From Tubulanus polymorphus (Eukaryota > Nemertea > Palaeonemertea > Tubulaniformes > Tubulanidae): 60,000 nt of DNA. Both the position numbers and the translations under genes were made by a program. This document shows positions 39,601 through 54,600 of the stretch, piece after piece (position 1 is the first letter of the stretch; the number at the start of each line of letters is the position of its first letter). The stretch is from positions 23,798,485-23,858,484 of the forward strand of contig NC_134027.1 in the NCBI RefSeq assembly GCF_964204645.1, given 5' to 3'. The notes below the pieces were generated by a model. That model saw only the letters and a program-made list of their open reading frames with translations, had not been told where the DNA came from and made no database searches.

Positions 39601-42600
39601 ATGTCTACCCTGACTTATTGCAATGCCAGCGGTCACGGGGGGACCTGGGTAATGATCTTAGCTCCATAGCATGGGAAAGCCTCTGCAGTGTATATGAAAA
39701 AATGGCTGATTTTGTGTACAGAGGGGGAGGGGGGTTGAAAATTTCAAATCTTATGCGTACGTAATAAATGAATGATCCCTTTCCGGAATATAGATCCGAC
39801 TAACTGAAATCTGAAATTCGGTTTCACTTAGTTCGACTATAGTCGACTAACTCAGATAAACGGAGTTGGCCCTGTATGTATTTTACCGGTTTTTGAAGAC
39901 GTTACTTATATCGTTTATCGCCCGTAGATTTACGACGTTTGACGATTACGGCTGGTTTACGAAGACGATGTCGCGTATCGCCGTCGAGGATCTCGGCGAG
40001 CAGCACGCGCCGCATCTCGACACCGAGAATTTTTTTGTAGATTTCTTGAGGTAAAAAATCCGTCGCTGGAGCGAACAGAAGAATCCCGTGCGGATGTTTT
40101 TGACGGCAAACATAACTAATAGATAACGCTTGAACACTTAAGCCGCGATCACACGAGCCCTTTTGGGTCGAGCAAAATTTGGTCATGCCAGATTGATAGA
40201 GCTGCGCCAACTTTTCTCCCTGGCGCAAAATAGATCAGTGCCAGTAGCTTAGGCTCGCGTGATTGCGGCTTCAATCAGCAACATAATTTGACGACAGGTG
40301 TGCATTTTAATACTGTGCCTACTGTAAAACCGGCTTAATTCAGATGATTTGGGAGCGATAAATTCAATCCAGTTCGTGATGAGATATTCAGATGAAACAT
40401 CGTATTTGATTTATATGTATGTATTGAAGGGATGGTAAATAGTATCTGGATTGAACTGATGCGGATTAAACCGGTTTGACTGTGGTCACATATTCAGCAG
40501 AACCTCGTTAAAACAAACTGTACTGTGAAATGGGAAATTGATGAGAAATATATGGCTGCCTCCATGAAATACCCCTATGACATCACCGCAAACATCGAAG
40601 TTTTGTTTAATGAGACAATTTTCTATGGATCATACCAGAAATCTTTGATGATGTCATAGGATTGGTTTTAGATTCTGCCATTTTTCTGGAATGGACGAGA
40701 CTTCAATTTCTGGTTTGAGTAGAATTTGACAAGTTTCTATGTTCATTTTTGTTTTAATGAAGCTTTGCTGACATAGCAAAAAATACTTGACTGTTCGCAG
40801 AGCTTCTTTCCGTATAAACAATCAAATTTGAAATATTGATGACTTTATAGAAATATTTCAGAGTCTATAAAATGTTGTTCATCTGGAAAGGAAGTGTTAG
40901 TGATATTCAAGTGTTTTAAGAATGTTCACAAATTTTATTTCAGTCACGAACAAACAGTGAAAGTTTACTTTTTGCACTATATTCACCTGATTCTGGTTTC
41001 ACACTTGTGGGTTGGACTATGACTGCGGAGTGGAACTGAACCCACACCTGTGAAACCAGTGATCCGAGGTCAGTTGCGTACCAGAGGTGGTTAGATATAA
41101 ACTAAGACCAACTTTCAAGGTCCAGTTGCGCAATGGTTACTGTCCAAAAATGCTATAAAACCTTAGGACTTGTCTCAGACTGTTCATAAGTTGTTCGATG
41201 GGCCATTCTAGCTAAAATGAGCGTAGACTGGTCTTAAGTTGTTAGATCGGCTATAGAACCAAAATGAGCTTAGACTGGTCCTGAATCGAAGCCCTGTCTG
41301 TGCAGGCTCGTAAGTCAGATTTAAGTCCTATAGGTCAACATAGGTTAATTTTTATCGAATCTTAGTCTTAAGATTCTAATAAAACTCACAGCAACTATGG
41401 AACTGGATTCTAAGAAGTTTTGTTTTGCGAGACCCTGGTAAAAGAGCGACTGGTGTCGGATCTGAGTTCTTTTGCAGCCATGAATAACACAAATAACGCG
41501 TTTGTGGCTTTCATTGTCTAATAATTATGTAGCATGTTTTTGTACTAATTTAACGCAGTTTTGGGAGTGATTTCGTAATATTTTTTATCATCTAACGTTC
41601 GAATATTTTATAACACGATGCACAGGTTCACGAATTTCGACGATTTGCGTTGGTTCGATAAAACTATACAGCGTATTGTCGCGGAGGACTTGTCCGAGGA
41701 CTATATACCCGACATACAAGTAGATCAGTACTACTGCGATTTCTTAAGGTATCGGTATCTAACACTGTGCACTAAACACTGATAAGGGTTTCCGCTTTGC
41801 TTTGATAATTTGATGAAATAATTTTGAAACTTTAAAACTATGAATATGTCAAAAAATGAATAAGATTAGAATTCCTGAAAATAAATTGATAATTTGTGTT
41901 TTGATTATTATCTTAAATTCAGAACTTTCAGGCTGCATTTTCTAAAGCACTATTTATTCAGAATAAGAATCTCCTAAGGGTTCCTTCATTCCTTCATTCC
42001 ACTGAGCGCAACTCGGGGCATCATTAGCAGGTTCGAGGTTTCTTTTTCCATTTTATGGAGAGGACAGATCTAGAAACTGCCACCACCAAGATTCGAGCCC
42101 ATGAAGCCTGAAATTGACGAGATGACTGAATGCTACCACCAGGATTCAGACATGAACCCATGATAGTGAAATTCTGAGTTATCGCCGAGATTGTGGGATA
42201 CTGCTTTAGAAAATGTAACTGATTCTCATAAACGGAAAGTTTTAACAATATGACTATTTTCTCGAACATTTCATAGAGATCCAGCGGAAGCTACTGGGGA
42301 AGAGCCAGACGATGCCGACTTCGATATGCCTAAAGTTTATGAACCTGTAAGTTGTAATACGATGTCGAAACATCATTTATTTAATCTTGATTGAAGTTAG
42401 AGCTTCTTCCTGAGGTTATGTGTAGTATGAATTAGCTCAGCGGGCTGAATAGAGCACAATGGGTTAGGAGGCAAGATGACTCGGTGCTGACTAATTGATA
42501 CCCTAAAGTGCTGGAGATAATTTGAAAATGTTTGAAAGATTCCAGCCCAGTGCATTAAATAATGGGCATCCACTATAATGTGTCCACACCGTGGTGCGGT

Positions 42601-45600
42601 GTATCATTAGTTACTTATATCTAACTATGTTTGTCAGGTGATGCCATCTTTTGTTAGAGATAAAAACCTGTACGAATCACATCAATACACCGCAGTGCGG
42701 TGTACTAGCAAAGTCCATCACCGATTTATAAACCGTGTGTAATGAAACGGAACAAGGGCTCCTGGGGCCAGTTGCATAGTCATGGCTTAGACTTCGGACC
42801 AGTCTAAGACCAACTTAGTTCTATAGTCAATCTTACAACTTAAGACCAGTCTTAACATTTAAGACCACTTTTTGACCTAAGCCATGACTGTGCAACTGGC
42901 CCCTGATACCTTTGCCTTGTTTATCTATAAGACAAGCATATTTCCTTGCAAGGTGAACGCCTTACGACCAGAATCACTAGACTCTGTGTAGGTTAGCGCC
43001 GCGACTTGTTGCGATGCTATTCTCTGCAGTATTATTCTCTATAATGTTGTACACCGATTACGTTACGTTTTTTCTTCAGATCACGACGTTCGAACAATTG
43101 CGCGAGCGTTTGATCATGTTCATGGGTCAGTACAACGAATCGATCCGCGGCAGTAAAATGGACCTCGTATTCTTCAGAGACGCGATGATCCACCTGGTGA
43201 AGATTTCGCGCGTCATACGCACGCCGCGCGGTAACGCGTTGCTCGTCGGCGTCGGCGGTTCCGGCAAACAGTCGCTGACGAAATTAGCTTCGTACATCGC
43301 CGGCTATCAAACGTTCCAGATTACGCTGACTAGGTACGTGCCCCCTGTGCCGATTTCGCGAAATTATGCTGGTGGCCACTGACCTGCAAAACCTAGAAAA
43401 CTCAGGGAATCAGAAAAATCTAGAGAAAACTCAGGGAATTTGACAAATTTCACCAAAAACCTGGAAAGCTCAGGGAATTCGGATCGTGCTATTCACAATG
43501 TGTTGTTTCTTAATCAATATGTGATTCAATGAAAAATGAATGAAATTTAACATTTTAAACCTAGAAATTCCTCAGATTCGATCTGGGAATTTTGCGTAAT
43601 CACATGGAAAACTTAGCGAATTTGTAAATGGGTGTAACCGTCCTGTTAGGTTCATTCGTAAAATTTTCTTGAGAGCCAATTATTCGTATTTGATGATTTC
43701 ATAATTTTGAATGATTTCTTTATTCCTACAAGCCGGTAAGATTCATTGTGAATGTTTCGTAGCTCTTTTCTTCCTGTTTGCCGTTTCATGTTTTTCTCCC
43801 TGATTTGGTTCCGCAGTCAACGAGACAATTGTCAGAGAATTAATGGCTAAATCTGGATATCGGTATCTTTGAATCGGTTCTAGAATTCGAATTAGCTAAG
43901 CAAAACTTTGGCTTAATTTCATGAAAAACATTCGACAAGCTTAAAACGGTTGAATCAATTGAAAAAATAAGTAATCTAACTAAAAAAGATGTTTAGTCTG
44001 AAATATCTAAAAAAGTTTTAATCAAAATGGTCTCTGGTTTTGTCTTTTCACTGTGGAACCGGCCTGTCCGTATTTTACCTATTACATGAAATCGTGTTGG
44101 ATTATGATGATTGAAATGTTCTGTGAAAATCTCTTTGCGGTCACATGTTTTTGCTGCAGTGTGAACTCCTTACACTTGTTGAACTATCAGTAGTGTTGAT
44201 TTTATTTCGTTCCCAAGGACTGATTCGATGATTATTCGACTCATGAAATCTTTTGACCATTGAGTCTAATCTGAACTGATTACCAGATGCTATGAAACCG
44301 AGTCCAGGGCCAAATTCCACAATTGACTATACAGTAAAAATGAGTTCACCATCAATGTTACAAATTTAAGTCGGACTTTTGGTACAGTCTCAATTGTGGC
44401 CCTTGAAACATTTTTGAATTGCAGTTCTTTCCATTGAGCAACATTGCACTGCTGCAGTCCATTGAAGTTTTGATTTTACGATTCAATTTCTCAATGTGAC
44501 CACTATGGAGCTGGTTGCAGCCCGAGAACTGAACCTGGGTGGGATCCAACATTGTTCCTTTCCTCTCACGACGAATGAATACTTTGAGCTAATAGCGTCG
44601 GATATTACGTGATGTTTTCTACAGGTCGTACAGCGTATCGAACTTGCTCGAAGACTTGAAGTTCTTGTACAGAACGGCCGGACAACAAGGCAAAGGTATC
44701 ACCTTCATATTCACCGATCAGGAAATCAAAGAAGAAAGTTTCTTGGAGTACATGAACAATGTTCTCTCGTCGGGTGTGGTAAGTACTGAGCTTAATTCAT
44801 TTGTATATTATTAAGAGTTGTATTAAACAATGCCAGGGTAATTAATTGGGAACCCGGGGCCTATGGAACGACTTGGAAGATTCATCATTATCCATGGCAA
44901 GGAAAAGCTTTATCGAAATATAAAGCAATTTTGAAATGATGTAAAGTATAAATCTGAATTGAAATAAGTTAGTTTTTTCGACTATACACAAATTACAACC
45001 ATGGAACTAGGACCTGCCTATAAACTGATAGCTCAAAATTTGGTTCTTTATGATCAGATGGCGTGCTGGTAAACTCAATCAAATTTGAATTGATTTTATA
45101 TTAGCTTTCGTCTAGATTTCAAGTCTCGTGCATCCGAGATCAGGCTAATTGTTGAACATGACTAAACGAAACTTCACTGATAAATGGCTGTATCTAAAGC
45201 TTCAAAAATTTTCCCCTTCAATTGTTATCAGCAACATAATTTCACGCTTCGAATATTTTTTCAATTCAAGGTGTCGAATTTATTCCAACGCGACGAAATC
45301 GATGAGATCAACGGCGAACTGATTCCGATCATGAAGAAAGAGTTCCCGCGACGTCCGCCGACCAACGAGAATCTGAACGAGTATTTCCTCAGTCGAACCC
45401 GTCAGAATCTTCACGTCGTCCTCTGTTTTTCGCCGGTACGTTTGAGAGAAATATTTGAGAGAAATATTTCAAACATATTATTTAAGAGATATCTGGTTAT
45501 GGCGATGGTGGTAGAACCGTGAAGGTTGAGATATCTTGTAGTAGCAATGGCGTTAGACCTAGAAGCACGAGGTATCTCAATAGTGCTGGCGGTAGAACCA

Positions 45601-48600
45601 GAAATTTGAGATATTTCAATAGTTGCAATGGTGGTAGAACCAGAAATATGAGATATCTCAATAGTTGCAATGGTGGTAGAACCGTGAAGTTTGAGATATC
45701 TTGTAGTAGCAATGGTGTTAGACCTAGAAGCACGAGGTATCTCAGTAGTGCTGGCGGTGGAACCAGAAATATGAGATATCTCAATAGTTGCAATGGTGGT
45801 AGAACCAGAAATATGAGATATCTCAATAGTTGCAATGGTGGTAGAACCGTGAAGTTTGAGATATCTTGTAGTAGCAATGGTGTTAGACCTAGAAGCACGA
45901 GGTATCTCAGTAGTGCTGGTGGTAGAACCAGAAATATGAGATATCTCAATTGTTGCAATGGTGGTAGAACCAGAAATATGAGATATCTCAATAGTTGCAA
46001 TGGTGGTAGAACCGTGAAGTTTGAGATATCTTGTAGTAGCAATGGTGTTAGACCTAGAAGCACGAGGTATCTCAGTAGTGCTGGTGGTAGAACCAGAAAT
46101 ATGAGATATCTCAATTGTTGCAATGGTGGTAGAACCAGAAATATGAGATATCTCAATAGTTGCAATGGTGGTAGAACCGTGAAGTTTGAGATATCTTGTA
46201 GTAGCAGTGGTGTTAGACCTAGAAGCACGAGGTATCTCAGTAGTGCTGGTGGTAGAACCAGAAATATGAGATATCTCAATTGTTGCAATGGTGGTAGAAC
46301 CAGAAATATGTGATATCTCAATAGTTGCAATGGTGGTAGAACCGTGAAGTTTGAGATATCTTGTATTTGTAATGGTGGTAGAACCAGAAATAAGAGATAT
46401 CCCATAGTAGTAATGGTGTAAGACCTAGAAGCACGAGGTATCTCAGTAGTTTTGGTGGTAGAGCCAGAAATATGAGATATCTCTGACCAAGAAGTACAAG
46501 TTGTCTTTAGATATTTGGATTTCCGACCTTTTCTAACATTTTCTTTATTCCTGAGAACAGTGTAAATCACCTCAATCGCTTTAATCACCTAAATCGCGGG
46601 CGTCAAATCGGAGCGCTCCGTAGTTTTCGGCAGTTGTTAGCACAACTGTGGAGTCCGAGAAACCAATATGGCATCTCATCCAAAAAGCGGCTCTTATTCA
46701 GGCCCAAACTATTAATATTTTGACCAAAAGGAAGTAAGTTTTTTGGCTAAAAGTTACTGACTTCTGTTCCCCAAAAATTTCTTTTTTTTTTGAAAATATT
46801 TTCCGACTTTTCCAATATGGGTCGTTTTCATCCCTGTAGCTCTAAAGGAGGTAGCACGATGCTAGAAATACAACTTTGAATCAAGAGCTGTGAAACTGCG
46901 TCCAGATTAGCGCTCGCTAACACCGCATTACGTTTCGTTTTACAGGTCGGCGAAAAGTTCCGAAATCGCTCACTGAAATTCCCGGGACTGATCTCCGGTT
47001 GCACGATGGATTGGTTCCAGCGTTGGCCGAAGGACGCGCTGATCGCCGTCGCCGATCACTTCCTGTCGACGTTCAACATCGAGTGCACGTCTGAGGTGAA
47101 AACTCAGATCATACACTGTATGGGTATCGTACACGACGGCGTCGCTGAGAGCTGTACCGAATACTTCCAAAGGTAAAAACTTGCGACAAATCTAACTTTA
47201 AAACTAACAGTAAACCTCTCAGTAAATCTCTCTAAAATGAATGCCTTCAGGGCAGATCCAGGAGTTCACTAAGAGGAGCTCACATAATGAATTAGGACCC
47301 ACGATCCCAAGACGAGAAGGTGGAGTCTGGGGATTTTTTTAATGCAAGATGCGTCTTAGAGACATCTTGAAGTCATGATCCTAGAAAGACAACCATCCAC
47401 TTTCAAGCGAAAACAACTGAAAATCAATCTTCAAAATCTTAGATAGTTATAAAGAACCAGACTGCAATGCAAAGGGGTGTTCATTAGGTGTATCATAACT
47501 TTTTGTCACAGCGTCACCTTGTGGTCACTCAAGTCATTCATTTCCCAAATTTCCTATAAATAGAGTCAATTAGTACCGTACATACCGGTACATTATAAAC
47601 CATTCCATGGTGTACAATGGTAATGAACTGGTCGATAATGTATGATATCACATGAAAACATATCGATTGTTAACTTTTGATCGGCCAGACACTGACACGT
47701 TGGCGCTGTTCACTGTAGGGGGTGAAATATTCAGAAAATAGTTACTGCTTTTTGCTGTTAAGAAGTGTTCATCGTACTCTTACTTGAAAATGAACTGGCA
47801 AAGCTTTTGTTATGGGAGGTGTTTTATGTGGAGAGGTATTTGTTTAGGGAGGTTTTATTGCAAACTGTTATAAATTGATCGTCAAAGTCAATTCACCAAT
47901 ATTAGGTTCATTGTCTATTTCGACCATTGCGCGACTTAACTTTTTAGCTTCCGATCTTCATCGTTTATTTGTTGACGTTCATGAATATATGATATGTTTG
48001 TTTGCGTTTTCAGGTACCGTCGTCAAACTCATGTGACGCCGAAGTCGTACCTTTCTTTCATCAACGGTTATAAGTCTATCTATGCCAGCAAACTTTCCGA
48101 GATCGCTGAATTAGCTGAACGCATGAACACAGGTATGGAATTTTTGTTAATTCAAGGATCTAAAACGTTTTCTGCTGGCAACAAGTATACTCGTACTTTC
48201 AGTTCTGTCACCAGTGCCAGCCATGAATATATTCATAGTTGATTCTTCTATAGTTACACTACAGTTAGATATTAGATTGGTTAGCAATGTGAACAAACTC
48301 TGCTTGATTCTCAGTGCTCATTGGTCGATTTTGATGAAAGGCTGACTTTCTAACAGCTCCAGTGCCAAGCTACGAATATATTTATAATGTAAATCGGGGG
48401 CAGCACTGAAGTTGTTAAACTAGTTTATTTTCAATGAGCTTATTCCGCTTATTATCATTCTCAATATTCCTTCAGGTCTCGAGAAACTTGTGGAGGCCTC
48501 GCAATCGGTAGCCGAACTGAGCAAAGAACTCGCCGTCAAAGAGAAAGAACTCGCCGTCGCCAACCAGAAAGCCGAGGTCGTCCTGAAGGAAGTAACGGTC

Positions 48601-51600
48601 AAGGCGCAGGCCGCGGAGAAAGTGAAGAACCAAGTGCAAAAGGTCAAGGACAAAGCCCAAGCGATCGTCGATTCGATCGAAGCCGACAAGTTGGTCGCCG
48701 AATCGAAGCTGGAGGAGGCGCGACCGGCGCTGGAGGAGGCGGAGAACGCGTTGAACACGATCAAACCGGCCGATATATCGACCGTGCGTAAACTGGCGAA
48801 GCCGCCGCATCTCATTCAACGGATCATGGACGCCGTGTTGTTGCTGTTTCAACGCCGATTGGACCCGATCATGAAAGATCCCGAACGCGATTGCATGAAA
48901 CCGTCGTGGAGCGAGTCGTTGAAGGTCGGTAGCCGATACGGGCATTGTTTTTTTTTTATCGTTCAGAAATCAATCCTTGTCCCTCCCAAATCGTTGAAAA
49001 AGAACTTTTGATTTTCGTCCTTGTTTTGAACATTCGTCATGGCAACTTATCTAAGATTCTGAAATGAACATTTCAATGCCAGTCTCATGAAAGAGCTCTA
49101 ACTAAAATTGGTGGATAAAGTTCATACTTTCAATTTAGTGACGACAATTAGAACTTAACAATCGAAACAGTTTTGAATTTAGAAAATCATTCTTGCTTTT
49201 GAAGTTCGTCGCATCAGGTCACTTTACCCTTATCCTGAAAGTGCTGGAGATAATTTGAAAACTTCCAGCAGTTATACCTTAGTACCAATAGTGCGTCTAC
49301 ACCGCGGCGCAGTGCATTGTTAGTTATTATTATTTCACTATGTTTGACAGGTGCTGCCATCTTTTAATAGAGATAAGAACTGAGAGAAAAGATAAATATT
49401 AACAATGCATCGCAATGCAGCATATTAGCAAAATCCTTTACCGATTTATACATCGCACTGTGGTGTAGATGCACTGAAAGGATTAATCAGGCCTCCAGTT
49501 CAAGTTGATTCTTACGTTAATCGGGGCAGTATAAATCATCCAGCTGAAAGCTTTTTACCGTCGGTGACCCAACGTTTAATAAAATCATTTCAGCTGATGG
49601 CCGGCTCCGGATTCTTGCAAAATCTAATGAACTTTGCGAAAGATTCGATCAACGACGAAACGGTCGAATTGCTCGCGCCGTACTTAGAAATGGAGGACTA
49701 CACGCTGGAAATCGCGAAGAAAGTCTGCGGTAACGTCGCCGGTTTGTGCTCGTGGACGAAAGCAATGGCCGCGTTTTTCGCCATCAACAAAGAAGTTTTG
49801 CCGCTGAAGGTAGGGATCGTAATTTTAGATCCTGAAATAGTATTGCAGTGCCAAATTTCATTAGCTGGGTTTCCACGGTACCAAAGAATCGGGACAAACT
49901 TTCGAATTTCGAAATTGTATTTCTTTGTTTGATAATTCATGTGGAAATTTTAAGGTTTTCCTTTAATCTGGGAAATTTCTAGAAAATCGCACCATCCAGG
50001 GCTGGTTGCGTAGTCATGGCTTAGACTTATATCATATCTTTTACCATCAAAGAAGGCCGTAGGCCTATTTACAGACAGGCTCTTAGTTTACATATTTAAC
50101 GTCCTCTCTTACAACCAATCTAATACTGACTATACACAATCCAACGACTTAAGAACAGTCTCAAGAATTACGACCACTTTTGGACATAAGTCATGAATGT
50201 GCAACTAGCCGATTCAAGAGTTAATTAAGATTGAAGACCGAAAAATCTGAAAATTTTGTTTATCAATGCGAATTGAGTGTTGTGTCTATTTGAGATATTG
50301 TTGAAATATTTGAGCTGAATATTGAAAACGAAATTGATTCGAAACGATATATACCTTTTCCAGGCCAATTTGACCGTTCAACAAGCGCGATTGAACGCCG
50401 CTATGGCCGATTTGAACGCCGCTCAAGCTCAACTCGACGCCAAACAGGCCGAGTTGGACGTCGTGCAGGCGCAGTACGACGCGGCGATGGCCGAGAAACA
50501 GCGACTGATGGAAGACGCGGACACGTGTCGGCGTAAGATGACGGCCGCGACGGCGCTGATCAACGGTCTCGGCGGAGAGAAAGAGCGCTGGACCGAACAG
50601 AGTAAAGAGTTCAAAGCTCAAATCGGCAGGTTAGTTCATTCGGCTCTGCGAGCATTCAGACGGTCAGGAGGGTGGCCGCTTACCTGAAAATCAAGGAAAA
50701 GTCAGGAAGATTTCTTTTCTTGAAAAAGTCGCAAAGGAAAATATCAGGGAAAATATGTAAGATTGCTAGATCGCGCGTAAAATCATATCAAATAAGTGGC
50801 CATCTGGGTCTGGCTTTTGATTTAGTTTGCCCAGTTTACGGGGAAGGTTGATCAATTTTGATTTAATCTTTGAGTACTCATTGGATTCTGACCCGGTTCC
50901 ATAGATGCCCATTGATAATATATCCCTTCTTCTTTTCTTTACCCGTAAACCTAGGTGGATAAAAAAAAAAATCATTTCAGATAATGATAGACTCATTTCG
51001 TCTGTAGTCATATTTTAACCAGACAACTATCTAACCACTGCATGCATCTTTGATAAGCTGCTGAAATACTAATTGTTCGAATAATGTTCGATATAGGTTG
51101 GTCGGCGATGTTTTGATGGCTACGGCTTTCCTGTCGTATTCCGGGCCGTTCAATCAAGATTTCCGTATTCTGTTGAACAAAAACTGGCAGAAAGAATTGA
51201 AAAATCGTAAGATTCCGTACACGGCCAGCTTGAACGTGGTTAACATGCTGACGGACCCGACGACGGTAAGTTCATCAATTAATGCCAGTCAACGATGCCA
51301 CGTAAAAGCATGGTTTTTGAAAGTGTGCTGATAAAAGTCTGGTGGCCCAAATTCTGTATTCAAACTTCAAAATTCTGCTTTAGATCGGCGAGTGGAACCT
51401 ACAAGGATTGCCGAACGACGAGTTGTCCATTCAAAACGGTATCATCGTCACGAAGGCTGCGCGGTATCCTCTACTGATCGATCCGCAAGGTCAAGGCAAA
51501 ATCTGGATCAAAAATAGGGAAGCGGATAATGAGCTACAGGTAAGAGTGAGCTTACCGCGCTTCCGGAAGTTTTCCAGTTTCGAATCGGATATGTTATAAG

Positions 51601-54600
51601 CGCCATCAAGATTTCCTAATCTCGATAAGAGAAACCTACGATATCTATTTCAAAAACCGTCTTGTTATTTTCTTACGTTTCGGTGGAATCCTTCCACCAA
51701 TCTTCAGGATCCAGTTCCACAGGTCCGTGTTCCCATAAACTCTTGAGTTAAAATTAGTTCGTTTTCAATGAGTTAATTCTGAATCAAATCTTAACTCAGA
51801 ACTGTGGAACTGAATCCAGAGTTTATTTTAAATAAACCTCTGTACTAAACTTACCTTTGCTTGAAGCTGAAATGAGATTAACTGCAAAAACTCAAAAAAG
51901 AATGCTTGCGCGTAAAGCTGATTCTCTTGGATTCTGATTCAATTCCAGATCTCTTCGTTGAATCACAAATATTTCCGAGTACACCTGGAAGATTCTCTGT
52001 CGCTCGGACGGCCGTTACTGATTGAGGACGTCGGCGAAGAACTCGACCCGGCTTTGGACAATGTTCTCGAGAAAAACTTCATCAAAAGCGGATCGACATA
52101 CAAGGTACGTGGTACAACATACTGAACTAGGATCCAGTTCTGCAGTTGAGTTTGACTCTAGAGTTGAAATTAGTTCATATAGAGTAATTCAACTCTTGAG
52201 AGTCAAATCTTACCTCATATGTGGAACCGGGTTCATTATGTTACTGAGCCGCCAGGATTCGGCTGCACGGTCGCGGGTTAAGAATACATGTATGTTGAAC
52301 TCTAGGAGCTGAAATGAGTTCAATTTGAGAGATTTTTACCCGGAACCCAGAAATCCTAGTGCGCATGGCGCATGATAAACGCTTAACAAAAACAAGAAAC
52401 CCTGCTCAACGAATATGACATGTTTATTTCGTTGTATCACACTTTCTTGTTTCGTATTAACGCACCCAGTTGCAAAACAAGTGGAAAGCTTTAGCGAGTA
52501 AACTACGGACTCGATTCATTGGTGAAGGAATCAAACCGAAATGCATTGAGAGGAAAATGTCTTTCTTGTTTTAATGTTTTTCTTATTGTGTACGCTACGC
52601 TTTAGAGACTTAAGTCACTTGTTGAGATTAAAGTGGTTTTTCAACTGATGGTTTATACGCGTAGTTAGTTCCGTATTGAATTGATAGATGGCTTTGCTGA
52701 GTCGGTATCGCGGCATAGCTTAATTCATCGAAAAACGCTGTATGTAGATCCCTCCAATTGTTAATATATTGTAAATCGTGTCTGTATGGATTGATGATAA
52801 ATTTGCTATATTTTATCGAGAAAAGGTCTCCGTTGTTTTGTAAATTGTGTGTATATTCTCTAGTCTCCCTTCATATACCATGGATTCGAAATGGTTAGAG
52901 TGTAAATGAAATCCTGAAGTCCAGATATTCAGAATGTTCTCTTTCTATAATCGTTCAGGTAAAAGTCGGCGACAAAGAAGTCGACGTGATGACCGGGTTC
53001 ATATTGTATATAACGACGAAACTGCCGAACCCGGTTTACACTCCGGAGATCTCGGCTCGTACGTCGATCATCGATTTCACCGTGACGATGAAAGGTTTAG
53101 AAGATCAGTTGCTGGGACGCGTCATTCTCACTGAGAAAGCTGTAAGTATCCACGCCCCCTCCCCGCGAAATGTAACACCCGAAGACGCCCCATCGGTCGC
53201 GAAAATCCCGGGCCCGGTTTCATGGACTGAGTGTCAAAGTCATCCCCAGGGGTAAATCCTGAATCTGTGGGTGACAACCACCATAGTAACGACGAGAAAC
53301 CATGGTCCAGTTCCACAGTTCTGAGTTAGGATTTGACTCAGAGTTAACTCATCGAAAGTGAACTATAACTCAAACTCACAACTGTGGAACTGGATCCATG
53401 GTTACTTATAACTGACGAATTTCAAAATATTCTCAGCAACTGTTTTTTTTCCGCATCTATGAGACCCAGCCCGGGGCTTTGAAAAATGAAATAGAAGATC
53501 AAACATTATATATAGCCATGGGATTACGCGAGCGTTTTGACCCTGGCAAAGTTGGCCCGTACCAGATTAGGCCAGGCGAACCGTTCACACTGGTGCCTGA
53601 GGGGTCCATGCCTGTTTGACAAGATGGCACGACCAAAATTTCCGATCAAATTTCCGATTAGCGCTGAATTGCTTAAGTGTTGGTCAAATCAGTCGGCAAA
53701 TTTTCAGCTTTCGTTTGTGATTTAGTTTTGACTGAAACAATGATTTTGCTTCAGGAACTCGAGAGCGAACGGGTAAAACTGATGGAAGACGTTACTTCGA
53801 ACAAGAAAAAGATGAAGGAATTAGAGGATAATCTGCTGTATAGATTGACAAGTACTCAGGTAGGCGGTCGTTCGATCGAGCGCGAGGAATCCTCACTCGC
53901 CACAGTAGCATGCATTCCTGGTATGCCGTTATTTCCGAGTATTTCACGCGTCAAGCGACGTTTCGTCATTTTCAGGGTTCGTTGGTCGACGACGAAGATC
54001 TGATTAACGTTTTGAACGTGACGAAAGCGACGGCCGTCGACGTCACGCAGAAGCTGCAGACGGCCGCTGAAACGGAAATCAAAATCAACTCGGCGCGTGA
54101 AGAATTCCGTCCTGTGGCGACTCGTGGCAGTATCCTGTATTTCTTGATCACTGAGATGAGCATGGTGAATCCGATGTATCAGACTTCTCTACGACAATTC
54201 CTCGGTCTGTTCGACATCTCAATGGCCAGGTAAGATTAATAATATACAATAATAGTAAATTGTCACTTATATAGCTCAAGGCTCCTAATAAAAGTTCTAA
54301 TGCGCTCCTCTAGAAACTATCCGTGATAAAACGATGATTACAAATCCCATAATAGATGAATTGATCTAAAAAGTTCATTTAACCCTTTCGGTGCTGACTA
54401 ATTAATACCCTAAAGTGCGGGAGATAATTTGAATATTCCAGTCCAGTTCATCAAATAAACAGGCATCAGCTATAATGAGTCTACAACCCGGCGCGGTGTA
54501 TCGTTAATTACTTTTATCTTTACGGTGTTTGACAGTTGCTGCCATCTTTCTTTACAAATTACATCAATACACCGCAGTGCCGTGTATTAGCAAAGTCAAT

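Noticed and set aside
42055-42160. Reverse-strand GGGCTCGAATCTTGG resembling a tRNA T-arm
   Set aside because: No matching acceptor stem or anticodon arm could be drawn.
45497-46588. 363-codon minus-strand open frame with [17 protein letters not shown]-like repeats (and 264-codon plus-strand frame), resembling a leucine-rich repeat protein
   Set aside because: Lies entirely in a 165-bp tandem array inside an intron. The frame is open only because the period is divisible by three; no splice or promoter context and no non-repeat domain.
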